Positions 14,535-23,648 of a DNA stretch of 40,191 bases are shown piece after piece; positions within the stretch are counted from its first letter, which is position 1; each line of letters starts with the position of its first letter. The notes beneath the pieces were generated by a model, which worked only from the letters and a program-made list of their open reading frames with translations, did not search any database and was not told where the DNA came from. The stretch is from contig KE159696.1 of NCBI GenBank assembly GCA_000403415.2, forward strand, positions 231,893 to 272,083, given 5' to 3'. The DNA is from Firmicutes bacterium M10-2. Lineage in GTDB: Bacteria > Bacillota_I > Bacilli_A > Erysipelotrichales > Erysipelotrichaceae. A program made the position numbers and the translations under genes.

Positions 14535-15647
14535 ATGAAAGCAGTCTTATTAGGATACGGTACGATTGGAAAAGGTGTCGAGATCCTTTGCCAAAAGGTG
14601 GAAGGCCTAGATCTAAAGGAAGTATTCGTTCTTCCTCAATTTGTTGATCTTCCTTACTTTTCCAATGACGGCGAAGGGATGGTCACAAGCGACGATGTGG
14701 ATATCGTGTTCGAATGTTTAAGTGGTACAGAGCCTGCAAATACGCTGATCACCAAAGCACTCGAACATGGTAAGCACGTCATCACATCGAACAAAGCAGT
14801 CGTTTCTCCCAATCTCGAGCGTTATGTTTCTCTGGCCAAGCAATACGGCGGTTCGATCCAGATCGAGGCCAGTGTTGCCGGAGGGATCCCATTTCTGGAT
14901 GCGATCTTAAAGCTTCAAAAACTCGAACCGATCAAAGGATACGCTGGAATTTTCAATGGAACAAGCAACTACATTCTCGATCAAATGCAGACAAACAATC
15001 TCGATCTGGATACGGCTTTAAAACAAGCGCAGGCGCTTGGATATGCAGAAGCGGATCCTACAAATGATGTCGAAGGAAAAGATGTGTTCTATAAAGCAAA
15101 TATTACCAATATGCTGGCTTATCAAACCGGAAACGATACAATCTTGGATCCCCTTGGCATTTCAAAAATCAATAAAAACGACATCGAGTTGGCAAAGAAA
15201 AAGAACAAAGTGATTCGCCACATTGCACTTTCCGTTCAAGACGGCAACGAATTTGCGACTGTAATTGCTCCTGCCTTCTTATCCAAGGATAATTATCTAG
15301 CAAACGTTCCATCCAACTATAATGCTCAATTGATTTATGCAGATTCATTTGATCAAATCGGCTACTTCGGACAAGGGGCCGGACAATTGGCAACTGCTCA
15401 GGCAATGTTAGCCAATGCGATCGATACGATGGAAAATACAGAGCGAAAGATTGATTTGAAAAATCACAAAAAAGTAAATAATTCTTTGTTAAAGGAAAAC
15501 TGGATCGTCAGAAGTTCGAAAGATTTGAACAGCCTAGCACCTAACTTGATCGAAGAAGGATATGTATATTTTAATGATCGCGATCCCCAATTGATTGCCC
15601 GGATTCACTCAATTGATCCAGATGCGATGATTGCACTCTATAAATAA
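14535..15647 (+). CDS. hom: Homoserine dehydrogenase, short form without ACT domain
   Basis: The protein is 370 residues. The nucleotide-binding loop GYGTIGKGV is at 8-16. ITSNKAVVS contains the conserved lysine, SVAGGIPFLDAI and GIFNGTSNYILDQM are substrate-site blocks, and GYAEADPTNDVEGKD is the family signature at about 172-186. It reduces aspartate semialdehyde to homoserine. The typical Firmicutes enzyme has about 430 residues with a C-terminal ACT domain. Here the ACT domain is absent, so direct threonine feedback is unlikely and control may lie in lysC or the separate ACT protein. AAGGAGG is 7 bases before the ATG. First gene of the rightward unit. Confidence 0.95.
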   Translation: MKAVLLGYGTIGKGVEILCQKVEGLDLKEVFVLPQFVDLPYFSNDGEGMVTSDDVDIVFECLSGTEPANTLITKALEHGKHVITSNKAVVSPNLERYVSLAKQYGGSIQIEASVAGGIPFLDAILKLQKLEPIKGYAGIFNGTSNYILDQMQTNNLDLDTALKQAQALGYAEADPTNDVEGKDVFYKANITNMLAYQTGNDTILDPLGISKINKNDIELAKKKNKVIRHIALSVQDGNEFATVIAPAFLSKDNYLANVPSNYNAQLIYADSFDQIGYFGQGAGQLATAQAMLANAIDTMENTERKIDLKNHKKVNNSLLKENWIVRSSKDLNSLAPNLIEEGYVYFNDRDPQLIARIHSIDPDAMIALYK

Positions 15648-15674
15648 GAAAGAAAGGAATTAAAAAGTGAGCCT

Positions 15675-16997
15675 ATGTTGAAAATTACGAAATTCGGCGG
15701 TTCATCCGTTGCCAATGCCCGCCAATTTGAAAAAGTCCGATCAATCATCTTATCGGACCCTGATCGAAAATATGTTGTGGTGAGTGCACCTGGAAGGAGG
15801 TTCCACTCTGACTCAAAACTAACGGACTTGTTGTACTTGCTTGATGCCCATCGCCAATATCATGTGGATGCGAGCAATGTATTTACGATGATTCGCGAAC
15901 GATTGATCGAAATCAAAGTGGAACTCGGTTTAAAACAGCCAATTGAAAAAGAACTCGATCTTTTCTATGCGAATCTGAATACGATGACCCAAGCAGAAAT
16001 CGTATCACGCGGAGAATATTTTTGTGCCAAATTAATGGCAGAGTTTTTAGGCTTCCCTTTCGTAGACGCAAAAGATGTCATTCGTTTCCGTTTAGATCGT
16101 ACAATTGATTGGGAGGCGACCAAATCCAAATTGATTACGAAAACCGCACAATATGAACATTTCGTCATGCCGGGGTTTTACGGAGCCACAAGCAATGATC
16201 AGATTCAAGTTTTCAGTCGAGGCGGCGGAGATATTTCAGGAGCGATCCTAGCTCGCTGTATTGAAGCCGATGTATATGAAAACTGGACTGATGTTTCAGG
16301 TTTTCTGATGGCCGATCCGACCGTTGTTCCCGATCCGGAACCGATCACTCACATTTCCTATTCGGAACTTCGCGAACTTTCTTATATGGGTGCCAGTGTT
16401 CTTCATGAAGAAGCAATTTTTCCTGTTAAGGAAAAAAATATTCCAATCCATATTTTAAATACAAACCGCCCATTTGACGCAGGAACGATTATTCAAGAAC
16501 GTACTGCGAAAGCATGTCCTTATGCGATTACAGGCATTGCCGGAAAAGCCGGTTTCATGTCGGTATATATATATAAAAAACATATGTCCAATGAAGTCGG
16601 ATATATGCGAAAAGTGTTATCAATCTTAGAAGATTATAATGTAAGCATCGAGCACATTCCTTCGGGAATCGATTCGTTTACGATTGTCATTCAGGAAAAA
16701 GATATCGAAGATCGCCTCTATGAGATGCTTGCCCGAATCAAAAAAGAATTAAAACCGGATGAAATCCGTACCCAAAACAAAATTGCGTTGATTTCGACCG
16801 TAGGAAAAAATATGTCTGCCCGCCCGGGAACAAGCGGGAAATTATTCGGAGCCTTGGGAATGAATAATATCAACATTGTGATGATTGCTCAAGGAAGCGA
16901 TGAAATCAATATTACTGTCGGTGTTAATGAAAGTGACTTTAAGAAAACGGTTCGCGTTATTTACGATACATTTGTGACCGAGGAGGAAAAACAATGA
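15675..16997 (+). CDS. lysC: Aspartate kinase
   Basis: The protein is 440 residues with the kinase domain first. KFGGSSVAN (6-14) binds ATP and substrate, VSRGEYFCAK and FSRGGGDISGA are conserved active-site blocks, and two ACT domains follow from about residue 300 (GKAGFMSVYIYK.. and ALISTVGKNMSARPG). The ACT pair normally binds lysine or threonine for feedback control. It phosphorylates aspartate, the first step to threonine, lysine and methionine. AAAGGAATT lies upstream of the ATG. A nearby GTG at 15667 runs into a stop at once, confirming the ATG. Confidence 0.95.
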   Translation: MLKITKFGGSSVANARQFEKVRSIILSDPDRKYVVVSAPGRRFHSDSKLTDLLYLLDAHRQYHVDASNVFTMIRERLIEIKVELGLKQPIEKELDLFYANLNTMTQAEIVSRGEYFCAKLMAEFLGFPFVDAKDVIRFRLDRTIDWEATKSKLITKTAQYEHFVMPGFYGATSNDQIQVFSRGGGDISGAILARCIEADVYENWTDVSGFLMADPTVVPDPEPITHISYSELRELSYMGASVLHEEAIFPVKEKNIPIHILNTNRPFDAGTIIQERTAKACPYAITGIAGKAGFMSVYIYKKHMSNEVGYMRKVLSILEDYNVSIEHIPSGIDSFTIVIQEKDIEDRLYEMLARIKKELKPDEIRTQNKIALISTVGKNMSARPGTSGKLFGALGMNNINIVMIAQGSDEINITVGVNESDFKKTVRVIYDTFVTEEEKQ

Positions 16998-17974
16998 AAA
17001 CAATTGCGATTGCAGGAGCTACCGGAGCCGTGGGAATGCAAATGCTCGAATGTCTGAAAGAAAGAAATATTAACGTTCATATCAAGTTATTGGCCAGCGC
17101 ACGCTCAAAAGGAAAAGTAATTGACGGGCATATAGTCGAAGAATTGACAGAAGAGTCTTTTAAAGATGTTGATTATGTTTTAGGGGCTTGCGAAAACGAT
17201 GTTACGAAACGCTGGATGCCTTGGGCAAAAAAAGCCGGTTGTATCGTAGTAGATAATTCAAGTGCATTTCGTTTAGATGAGGATACCCCTTTGGTTGTTC
17301 CGGAAATAAATGCAGAGGATATTTCTAAAAATAACGGTGTTATCGCCAATCCGAACTGTTCGACAATTATTGCTCTGGTTGCATGCGATGCATTGAAAAA
17401 AGAATTCGGGATCAAACGGATGATCGTTACGACTATGCAGGCAGTTTCAGGAGCCGGCGTTAAAGGGATTCATGATCTTGAAACGCAAATCATTGATCCG
17501 AACGCACCAAAAGAAGCCTTTCCTTATCAGATCGCATACAATCTGATTCCTCAAATTGGAGATTTCGATGATCTCGGAATCACAAAAGAGGAATGGAAAA
17601 TGCAAAACGAAGGACGCAAAATCTGGCATGATCAAGATTTGCTGGTGAATTGTACATGCGTACGAGTTCCTGTCCTTCGCAGCCATTCGGAAAGCATTAC
17701 TTTAGAATGCGAAAAAGAGGTGGATGTTCAGCGTGCACGCGAAGTGTTAAAAGATGCTCTCGGGGTACAGCTCAAAGATGATCCTGAACATTTGATCTAT
17801 CCTATGCCGCTCTCGACAACAAATCAGGATGATGTATTTGTCGGACGAATTCGTAAAGACGTCAGTGATCCTACAGGAAAAACGTTATCTCTGTTTTGTT
17901 GCGGAGATCAAATTCGTAAAGGAGCCGCAACAAATGCAGTTCAAATTTTGGAAAAATTGCTAGAGAGAAATTAA
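16994..17974 (+). CDS. asd: Aspartate-semialdehyde dehydrogenase
   Basis: The protein is 326 residues, the usual length. GATGAVGMQML (8-18) binds NADPH, ANPNCSTI carries the catalytic Cys122, and VPVLRSHSES holds the conserved active-site histidine near residue 229. It reduces aspartyl phosphate to the semialdehyde that hom then reduces. The ATG overlaps the lysC stop as ATGA, with GAGGAGG upstream. Together hom, lysC and asd complete the aspartate-to-homoserine part of the pathway. Confidence 0.96.
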   Translation: MKTIAIAGATGAVGMQMLECLKERNINVHIKLLASARSKGKVIDGHIVEELTEESFKDVDYVLGACENDVTKRWMPWAKKAGCIVVDNSSAFRLDEDTPLVVPEINAEDISKNNGVIANPNCSTIIALVACDALKKEFGIKRMIVTTMQAVSGAGVKGIHDLETQIIDPNAPKEAFPYQIAYNLIPQIGDFDDLGITKEEWKMQNEGRKIWHDQDLLVNCTCVRVPVLRSHSESITLECEKEVDVQRAREVLKDALGVQLKDDPEHLIYPMPLSTTNQDDVFVGRIRKDVSDPTGKTLSLFCCGDQIRKGAATNAVQILEKLLERN

Positions 17975-17982
17975 TTCTCTCT
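17962..17982 (+). terminator. asd hairpin, T-run displaced by the MITE
   Basis: AGAGAGAA-ATTAA-TTCTCTCT spans the asd stop codon. The MITE begins one base later, so the expected T-run is missing and the terminator inside the MITE may now do the work. Confidence 0.6.
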
Positions 17983-17983
17983 T

Positions 17984-18172
17984 CAGAGTGTTGACAAACT
18001 ACCTATTTTGAAAAAATTAAATTTCAATAAAATAAAAGTGGGTAAAAGGTCTAAAAAAGAGTAATATTAGGTACTTAAATACCTCAAATTGCTCTTTTTT
18101 TATTCATTTGTGGGAGAAAAATAAAAAGCTGTGACAAAACCGATTTGAAAAATCGACTTTGTCAACAGCCTG
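17984..18172 (+). mobile_element. MITE copy 2 (189 bp)
   Basis: Same element and orientation as copy 1. It has one A fewer in each of two A-runs and one G-to-A change near the right hairpin. The ends CAGAGTG and CAGCCTG are intact, and the central bidirectional terminator is kept. It lies directly after the asd hairpin and two bases before the complete IS1182-family element. Confidence 0.88.
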
Positions 18173-18210
18173 TAGGGGCTGTAACGAATAGGTGATTTTT
18201 AGAAATCACT

Positions 18211-18235
18211 AGAGCGTTGCAGCTCTTTTTTTCTT
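18211..18235 (+). terminator. Left-end hairpin of the IS
   Basis: AGAGC-GTTGC-AGCTCT followed by a T-rich run on the plus strand. It would stop transcripts entering from the asd side. Confidence 0.65.
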
Positions 18236-18272
18236 TGCTTCTTTCGAAAATGACAGGATCTATGGCAAAAAG

Positions 18273-18302
18273 AAAAGCGCGCCCCGATTTTTGGCGCACT
18301 TA
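18273..18302 (-). terminator. Transposase terminator
   Basis: On the minus strand GTGCGCC pairs with GGCGCGC across a nine-base loop, followed by TTTTCTTTTT. Confidence 0.65.
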
Positions 18303-18350
18303 AAAAGAAATATCACTTTTTTCTGCTTTTTTCCGATTGATTTTATGGCT

Positions 18351-19934
18351 TCAGGCTTCGCACTGTTTCTTCTTTGGAAACTTGTTCGTGTGATATCGCC
18401 GCAGATTATGGCCGATTGATACGAGTAGAAGCTCCAATTTGACGCCGGTTTCTCCTCGACGGCGGAATCGGTCGTATTGATAATCCTGCTTGATCTCTCC
18501 GAAGATCCCTTCCGCCTGGACACTTCGTTGCGTCATCAGCTCTTTTCCTTCGTCTGTAGCCAGATTCGTTTTGACTTCTTCCTGATACTCGATCAGTTTT
18601 TCAGTGATTTTCAAAGTACGCCCTTTTTTGGCTTTCGTACATTTCGCTTTTAACGGGCAATCCTGACAATGCTCATTTTGATAGTGTTTGGTCTTCCGTT
18701 CATATCGTCCTTTTTTATCCGTGGTTTCCTTGATGAACGTGAAGGTATGGCCGGCTGGGCAGATGATTTCTCCTCGTTCATTCGGTTTCATCTGATAGCT
18801 TTTGAACCGGTTTTTATCTGTGGCCTTTTCCTGCTCTTTCCGATATGTGTTGTATTTCATAAAAAGCTCGATATGGTGTTCTTTACAATACGAATAATTG
18901 TCGTAGCTTCCATATCCGGCATCGGCCGGTGTTTTCGTTGGATAGTCGCCATAGGCCATATTGTAGCCTTCCATGAACGGGATATAGGTGTTCAGGTCAT
19001 TGGCGTCGCTGGACACATAGATATGACGGATATAGCGGTCGCTGCTTCCCATCTGGACATTATACCCGGGCTTGAATACATTGGTGTGATTGTAGTAATC
19101 GTATTTCATGTGCATGAACGTGGCGCTCGGATCCGTTTTGGAAAAACTGTTTCTTCCATCGGCCAGCCGATAGTAGATCGAGTATTTCAGAATCTTATCC
19201 GCGTCTTCTTCAAAACCTTCCTTAAAACGCTGGAGAGGATGTTTTCTTTGTCCTTTGCCATGTTTTGACTCGATTTTCCTCTGATTCATGAGTCCCTTGA
19301 TCGTGTCGACGATCTCGACAAGATATTCGAAAGAAAATTCCTTCAATGCCGAAAGTTTGACGGGAACCTCTTCTTTCTGGCAGTATGCATTGAAAGCATT
19401 GATGCGTTCCATGATCTTCACCCAGCGCTTTTGACGGTACTTCTTCGTCGATCGCATCCATACGAAAGTCATCTTGTTGGCGTTGGCCTCAAATTTGGTG
19501 CCGTCGATATAGAGGATATCGGTATGGATGTCGTCATGCGCTTCAAAATAGCGATTGAACTCGACAAAAAGATCTTCCAGAGGCATCCGAAGATTGTTGG
19601 CGATGAAGCGTTGAAAAGCCATGAAAGAAGGGGTGAGGCCATCCATGATGAATTGAAAACGAATATCGAATTTACACAGATCTTCAAGATCGCGCAGAGA
19701 AGCGTAGCCTTTGAGAGTGTAAGCGAGAAGGATACATTGGAGCAATTTCAAGCCATCGTATCCGCAGTCATGACGGGAAGAGAAGTCGATATATTTGAAC
19801 ACGTTGACTCCCTCTACGACTTCCTTCACGGTTCTGGAGATATCATCCGAAGGGATGGAATCATCATAAACAAATGACAAAGGGAATTGAAAAGATGGCT
19901 GAAGTGCGTTACTATGGACTAGGTATTTTGTCAC
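18351..19934 (-). CDS. IS1182 family transposase
   Basis: The protein is 527 residues, intact. The N-terminal region has the alpha-helical DUF772-like domain (LKLLQCILLAYTLKGYASLRDLE, about 63-85). The DDE catalytic residues can be placed as ILYIDGTKFEAN (first Asp, about 143), PADAGYGSYDNY (second Asp, about 341) and AEGIFGEIKQD (Glu, about 484). A cysteine cluster HCQDCPLKAKC lies at about 425-435. Translation seems to start at a GTG at 19934 with no clear ribosome site, consistent with low expression. It is the only gene of the element. Confidence 0.93.
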   Translation of the reverse strand: MTKYLVHSNALQPSFQFPLSFVYDDSIPSDDISRTVKEVVEGVNVFKYIDFSSRHDCGYDGLKLLQCILLAYTLKGYASLRDLEDLCKFDIRFQFIMDGLTPSFMAFQRFIANNLRMPLEDLFVEFNRYFEAHDDIHTDILYIDGTKFEANANKMTFVWMRSTKKYRQKRWVKIMERINAFNAYCQKEEVPVKLSALKEFSFEYLVEIVDTIKGLMNQRKIESKHGKGQRKHPLQRFKEGFEEDADKILKYSIYYRLADGRNSFSKTDPSATFMHMKYDYYNHTNVFKPGYNVQMGSSDRYIRHIYVSSDANDLNTYIPFMEGYNMAYGDYPTKTPADAGYGSYDNYSYCKEHHIELFMKYNTYRKEQEKATDKNRFKSYQMKPNERGEIICPAGHTFTFIKETTDKKGRYERKTKHYQNEHCQDCPLKAKCTKAKKGRTLKITEKLIEYQEEVKTNLATDEGKELMTQRSVQAEGIFGEIKQDYQYDRFRRRGETGVKLELLLVSIGHNLRRYHTNKFPKKKQCEA

Positions 19935-19952
19935 AACTAAATAATACCAAAA

Positions 19953-19998
19953 AAGGCCGGGTTGATGATCATTTTGATATCAACTCGGTCCTTTTTTT
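19953..19998. terminator. Bidirectional hairpin at the IS right end
   Basis: A long stem built on GGGTTGAT/ATCAACTC is flanked by an A-run on the left and a T-run on the right. It would stop read-through from the leftward ABC exporter operon into the transposase gene. Confidence 0.75.
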
Positions 19999-20055
19999 AT
20001 TTCGGGAGCCAGATATTTTTTTACTTACCCGTTACAGCCCCTTGTTTTTATCGTT

Positions 20056-21861
20056 TTATGAAAGCTCAAACATACCTTCATACAATTGATAATACACTCC
20101 TTTTTGTTTAAGAAGCTGTTCATGATTTCCGTTTTCGATAATCTTCCCATGGTCCAATACAATGATTTCATCTGCATTACGAATTGTCGAAAGTCTGTGA
20201 GCGATCACAAACACTGTTCGACCCTCCATAAGCGCATCCATTCCCTTTTCGATGAGTTTCTCGGTTCTTGTGTCAATGGAGCTTGTCGCTTCATCCAAGA
20301 TCAGCACAGGAGGATCTGCAATCGCAGTTCGCGCAATCGCAATGAGCTGTCTTTGACCTTGCGATAAAGAAGCTCCATCATTTGTGATCAGCGTGTCATA
20401 TCCTTGTGGCAAACGTTCAATAAAAGAATGCGCACTTGCAAGTTTTGCGGCATTGACAACTTCCTCATCGCTTGCATCAAGTTTTCCGAACCGAATATTG
20501 TCTGCAATCGTTCCGGTAAATAAATGAGTATCTTGCAAAACAATCCCCAGACTTCTTCTGAGGTCATCTTTTTTTATCAATCGAATATCGATTCCGTCAA
20601 ATGTGATCGAACCGCTTTGTATTTCATAAAATCGATTGATCAAGTTTGTGATGGTGGTCTTTCCTGCTCCTGTAGCCCCTACAAACGCAAATTTCTGCCC
20701 TTGGTTCGCCTGCAAGCTCAAATCTTTCAAGATCTTATGTTTCGCATTGTATCCAAAATCAACATGATTGAAAGCAACATCGCCTTTCACCGGAACAATC
20801 TCATCTTTTCCTTCCTTTCTAGGATGAATCCATATTGGTGTTTTTCCTTCATATCCCAAACTGACAATTCCCTCATCGACTTCATCTTTTTGTTCCATAA
20901 ATTGAAAGATTCGTTCAGTTCCCGAAAAAGCGACTAAAACCAAATTCGATTGCTGAGTGAACTGATTGATGGGCATCGCAGCCTGACGCACAAAAATCAA
21001 ATACGAAGCCAGAGATCCCAGGTCAGACATTCCGGCAAGCACCATCCAGCCTCCGACCAATGTCACGATAGCGTAATTGACATAAGATAAAGAAACAACC
21101 ATCGGTACCATAGTCTGCGCAAAGGCTTGTGCTTTTTCCGATACATTTTGCAAAGCCGCACTTTTTTCTTTAAAATGTGCTAAATTGGTTGATTCATGAT
21201 TGAATACTTTAACTACTTTTTGCCCTGTTATCATTTCCTCGACAAATCCATTCAGTATTCCTAATTCTTTTTGCTGAGAGGAAAAATAACGTTTGCTGCG
21301 ATTTCCCGCAATTTGAATATAAATCATCATCAATATATAAAAGATCGATACGATCAAAGAAAGCTGCCAATTAAGAACGAACAGCAAAACAAGCGTTCCT
21401 GCAGCTTGAATAAATGCCTGTATCATCATAGCAAACGAATTGTTCAACGCATCGCTGATTGTGTCCACATCATTCGTAAACCTTGACATAAGATCTCCAT
21501 GCGAAGTCGTATCAAAAACTTTAATTGGCAAATTCTGGACTTTCACAAAGAGATCATGCCGAATGTCTTTGATTACTTCTTGTGCGGCCACTGCCATTAT
21601 TTGCGTATAACCAAGTGCTGAAAGGACCCCGATAAGAAAGATAACGGCCATAACCAAGATTCCTTGCATCGCATGATCAAGCTGTCCTTGCCCGACCGCA
21701 TTGACAATTGGCCGAATCATGAAAATCCCGAATAAATTGGCAAGTCCTGCAACAGATACCAGAATACCGACAACAAGAAACATAAAGGCATGGCGTCCCA
21801 TATATGAAAGCAAGATCTTAAGCGTTTTTTTAAAGTTTTTCGGTCTACCATATTTAGCCAT
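20056..21861 (-). CDS. ABC exporter subunit (catalytic half), pair A
   Basis: The protein is 601 residues, one membrane domain (six helices, about 20-320) fused to one ATPase domain. Walker A is GATGAGKTT, the signature is LSQGQ instead of LSGGQ, Walker B is VLILDEATSS with the catalytic glutamate, and the switch histidine is kept (IAHRLST). The partner subunit lacks the glutamate and histidine, so the two form an asymmetric heterodimer like BmrCD/LmrCD. The ATG at 21861 overlaps the partner gene (stop TAA) with AAAGGAG 9 bases upstream. An in-frame upstream ATG is less likely. Substrate unknown; a drug or lipid exporter is probable. Confidence 0.93.
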   Translation of the reverse strand: MAKYGRPKNFKKTLKILLSYMGRHAFMFLVVGILVSVAGLANLFGIFMIRPIVNAVGQGQLDHAMQGILVMAVIFLIGVLSALGYTQIMAVAAQEVIKDIRHDLFVKVQNLPIKVFDTTSHGDLMSRFTNDVDTISDALNNSFAMMIQAFIQAAGTLVLLFVLNWQLSLIVSIFYILMMIYIQIAGNRSKRYFSSQQKELGILNGFVEEMITGQKVVKVFNHESTNLAHFKEKSAALQNVSEKAQAFAQTMVPMVVSLSYVNYAIVTLVGGWMVLAGMSDLGSLASYLIFVRQAAMPINQFTQQSNLVLVAFSGTERIFQFMEQKDEVDEGIVSLGYEGKTPIWIHPRKEGKDEIVPVKGDVAFNHVDFGYNAKHKILKDLSLQANQGQKFAFVGATGAGKTTITNLINRFYEIQSGSITFDGIDIRLIKKDDLRRSLGIVLQDTHLFTGTIADNIRFGKLDASDEEVVNAAKLASAHSFIERLPQGYDTLITNDGASLSQGQRQLIAIARTAIADPPVLILDEATSSIDTRTEKLIEKGMDALMEGRTVFVIAHRLSTIRNADEIIVLDHGKIIENGNHEQLLKQKGVYYQLYEGMFELS

Positions 21862-23587
21862 TGTGATCTTCTCCTTTCTTTTGGGTTTCAAAAATTTCTT
21901 TATATACTTTGCTGTGGGCCATCAGTTCGGAATGGGTTCCAATCGATTCGATCTTTCCGTCATCTAATACAACAATTTGATCGCAGTGTTCGACACTTTG
22001 AATACGCTGAGCAATAATGATTTGGGTCAATCCTTTGACGGATGCAAGACCTTCACGGATCTTTGCATCTGTTTTTGTATCCACGGCACTTGTCGAATCA
22101 TCAAAAATCAGGATTTTCGGATTTTTCAATAAAGCTCTCGCAATGCATAACCGTTGTTTTTGTCCTCCCGATACATTGACTCCCCCTTGCCCAAGTTCGG
22201 TATAAAGTCCTTGTGGCAATCGATCCATGAACTCGTTCACACAGGCAATCTCACACACATGATTAATTTTTTCCAAGCCGGCATTTGGATCTCCCCAACG
22301 CAAGTTATCAAGAATCGTTCCGGAAAAGAGCACGTTGTTTTGTAAAACCATGGCAACCTTATCACGCAAAAAATTAAGATCATAATCATTTACATTGATA
22401 TTTCCGATCATCAGCTCGCCTGAAGTAACATCGTACAAACGTGGGATCAAAGAAACCAAAGTCGATTTTCCGCTTCCTGTTTGACCAAGTATGCCGACTT
22501 TTGTTCCGGGAGCAATTGTCAAATTAATATCGGAAAGCACATTCTTTTTTGCGTCACTTGCATATTTAAAATTCACTTGATTGAATACGATTGTCGAATC
22601 GTCCATATTTTTAACAGGATCTTTTGCTTCAGAATGCAAAGGCTCCATTAAAATTTGTTCGACACGCTCAATGCTTGCCATAGATCTTGTCATAAGCAAG
22701 AACACATTGGACAGCATCACAAACGAATTTAATATTTGAAGCACATAGCTTAAAATTCCTGTTAATTGACCGACTTCTAGCTGATTACTTAAAATAAGCT
22801 GACTGCCAACGAGCATAAGGACTACAATCGTGGCATACATACACAATTGGAACGCCGGAGTATTGAACAATGCGTAATGGAAAGTTTTTTGAGTAATACT
22901 TGCCACTTCCTTGTTGATTTGATCAAACTGTTCGATCTCATGATCTTTTCTTACAAACGCTTTAACGGTTCGTATCGCAATCAAATTTTCCTGAACAATC
23001 GAATTAATATGATCAAGAGCTTGCTGCATGAGCGGATATTGAGGTGCAACCTTCTTTACGATCCAAAGCATGATCAATGCAAGAATAGGGCAAATGATAA
23101 AAAAGATAAGCGATAGTTTGGCATTCATCAAAAAAGACATGAATAATCCCAAAATCAACATAATGGGTGCGCGCGCCAAGGGTCTAAGCCCACTGGTAAG
23201 CGCATTCTGAACGACAGTGACATCACTTGTTAAACGAGTAATTACCCCACTGGTTTCAAAATGATCCAAATTCGTAAAGGTAAATTTTTGAATTCGTTCA
23301 AATTGTTTATCCCTTAAAATTTGTCCGAGTTTTGTGCTGGCTTTTGCTGCATAACGCGCATACATCATTCCTGTCAGTAAGGAAAGGCCCGCACAGACAA
23401 TCATTCCGATTCCTCGTGTAATAAAAACATGCATGTCTTTGTTCATGATACCATCATCGATAATTCCCGACATCAATACGGGAATAATGACTTCAAATAA
23501 AGTTTCGATCCCTACAAAAAGAATAGCAAGCACAAAATACTTGTGCATCGTCTTGGATTCTTTTACGAGCTGTTTTAGCGGATCCAT
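21854..23587 (-). CDS. ABC exporter subunit (degenerate-site half), pair A
   Basis: The protein is 577 residues with the same membrane-ATPase layout. Walker A GQTGSGKST and the signature VSGGQ are canonical, but Walker B reads ILIFDDSTSA with Asp in place of the catalytic Glu, and the switch histidine is Gln (IIAQRIQS). This is the usual degeneracy of one site in heterodimeric exporters. The ribosome site AGGAAG lies upstream of the ATG. It is first in a two-gene operon. The -10 box (TATAAT, 23610-23615) sits inside the T-run of the preceding terminator. Confidence 0.93.
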   Translation of the reverse strand: MDPLKQLVKESKTMHKYFVLAILFVGIETLFEVIIPVLMSGIIDDGIMNKDMHVFITRGIGMIVCAGLSLLTGMMYARYAAKASTKLGQILRDKQFERIQKFTFTNLDHFETSGVITRLTSDVTVVQNALTSGLRPLARAPIMLILGLFMSFLMNAKLSLIFFIICPILALIMLWIVKKVAPQYPLMQQALDHINSIVQENLIAIRTVKAFVRKDHEIEQFDQINKEVASITQKTFHYALFNTPAFQLCMYATIVVLMLVGSQLILSNQLEVGQLTGILSYVLQILNSFVMLSNVFLLMTRSMASIERVEQILMEPLHSEAKDPVKNMDDSTIVFNQVNFKYASDAKKNVLSDINLTIAPGTKVGILGQTGSGKSTLVSLIPRLYDVTSGELMIGNINVNDYDLNFLRDKVAMVLQNNVLFSGTILDNLRWGDPNAGLEKINHVCEIACVNEFMDRLPQGLYTELGQGGVNVSGGQKQRLCIARALLKNPKILIFDDSTSAVDTKTDAKIREGLASVKGLTQIIIAQRIQSVEHCDQIVVLDDGKIESIGTHSELMAHSKVYKEIFETQKKGEDHNG

Positions 23588-23609
23588 GTCACACTTCCTT
23601 TCTTTTTTT

Positions 23610-23642
23610 ATTATATAAAAAAGATGACCATTCGATCATCTT
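23610..23642 (-). terminator. Terminator of the 208-residue membrane protein gene, overlapping the ABC pair A -10 box
   Basis: On the minus strand AGATGATC pairs with GGTCATCT, followed by T6 and then TATAAT. Termination and the next promoter share bases. Confidence 0.7.
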
Positions 23643-23648
23643 AATCCC

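Larger units (their letters stand above)
18175..20041 (-). mobile_element. Complete IS1182-family insertion sequence (1867 bp)
   Basis: Ends are GGGGCTGTAACG on the left and CGTTACAGCCCC on the right: 12 perfect terminal inverted repeat bases, with partial matches beyond. It encodes one full-length transposase. The left end carries the sub-terminal hairpin GTGATTT/AAATCAC and a terminator-like hairpin (18211-18235). The right end carries a strong bidirectional hairpin (about 19953-19998). No direct target repeat is visible. Its left 37 bp also occur alone at 1797-1833. It looks capable of movement. Confidence 0.9.

Noticed and set aside
18669-19877. Long plus-strand frames of 199 and 148 codons
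   Set aside because: They are antisense to the intact IS1182 transposase and show no family motifs or ribosome sites.
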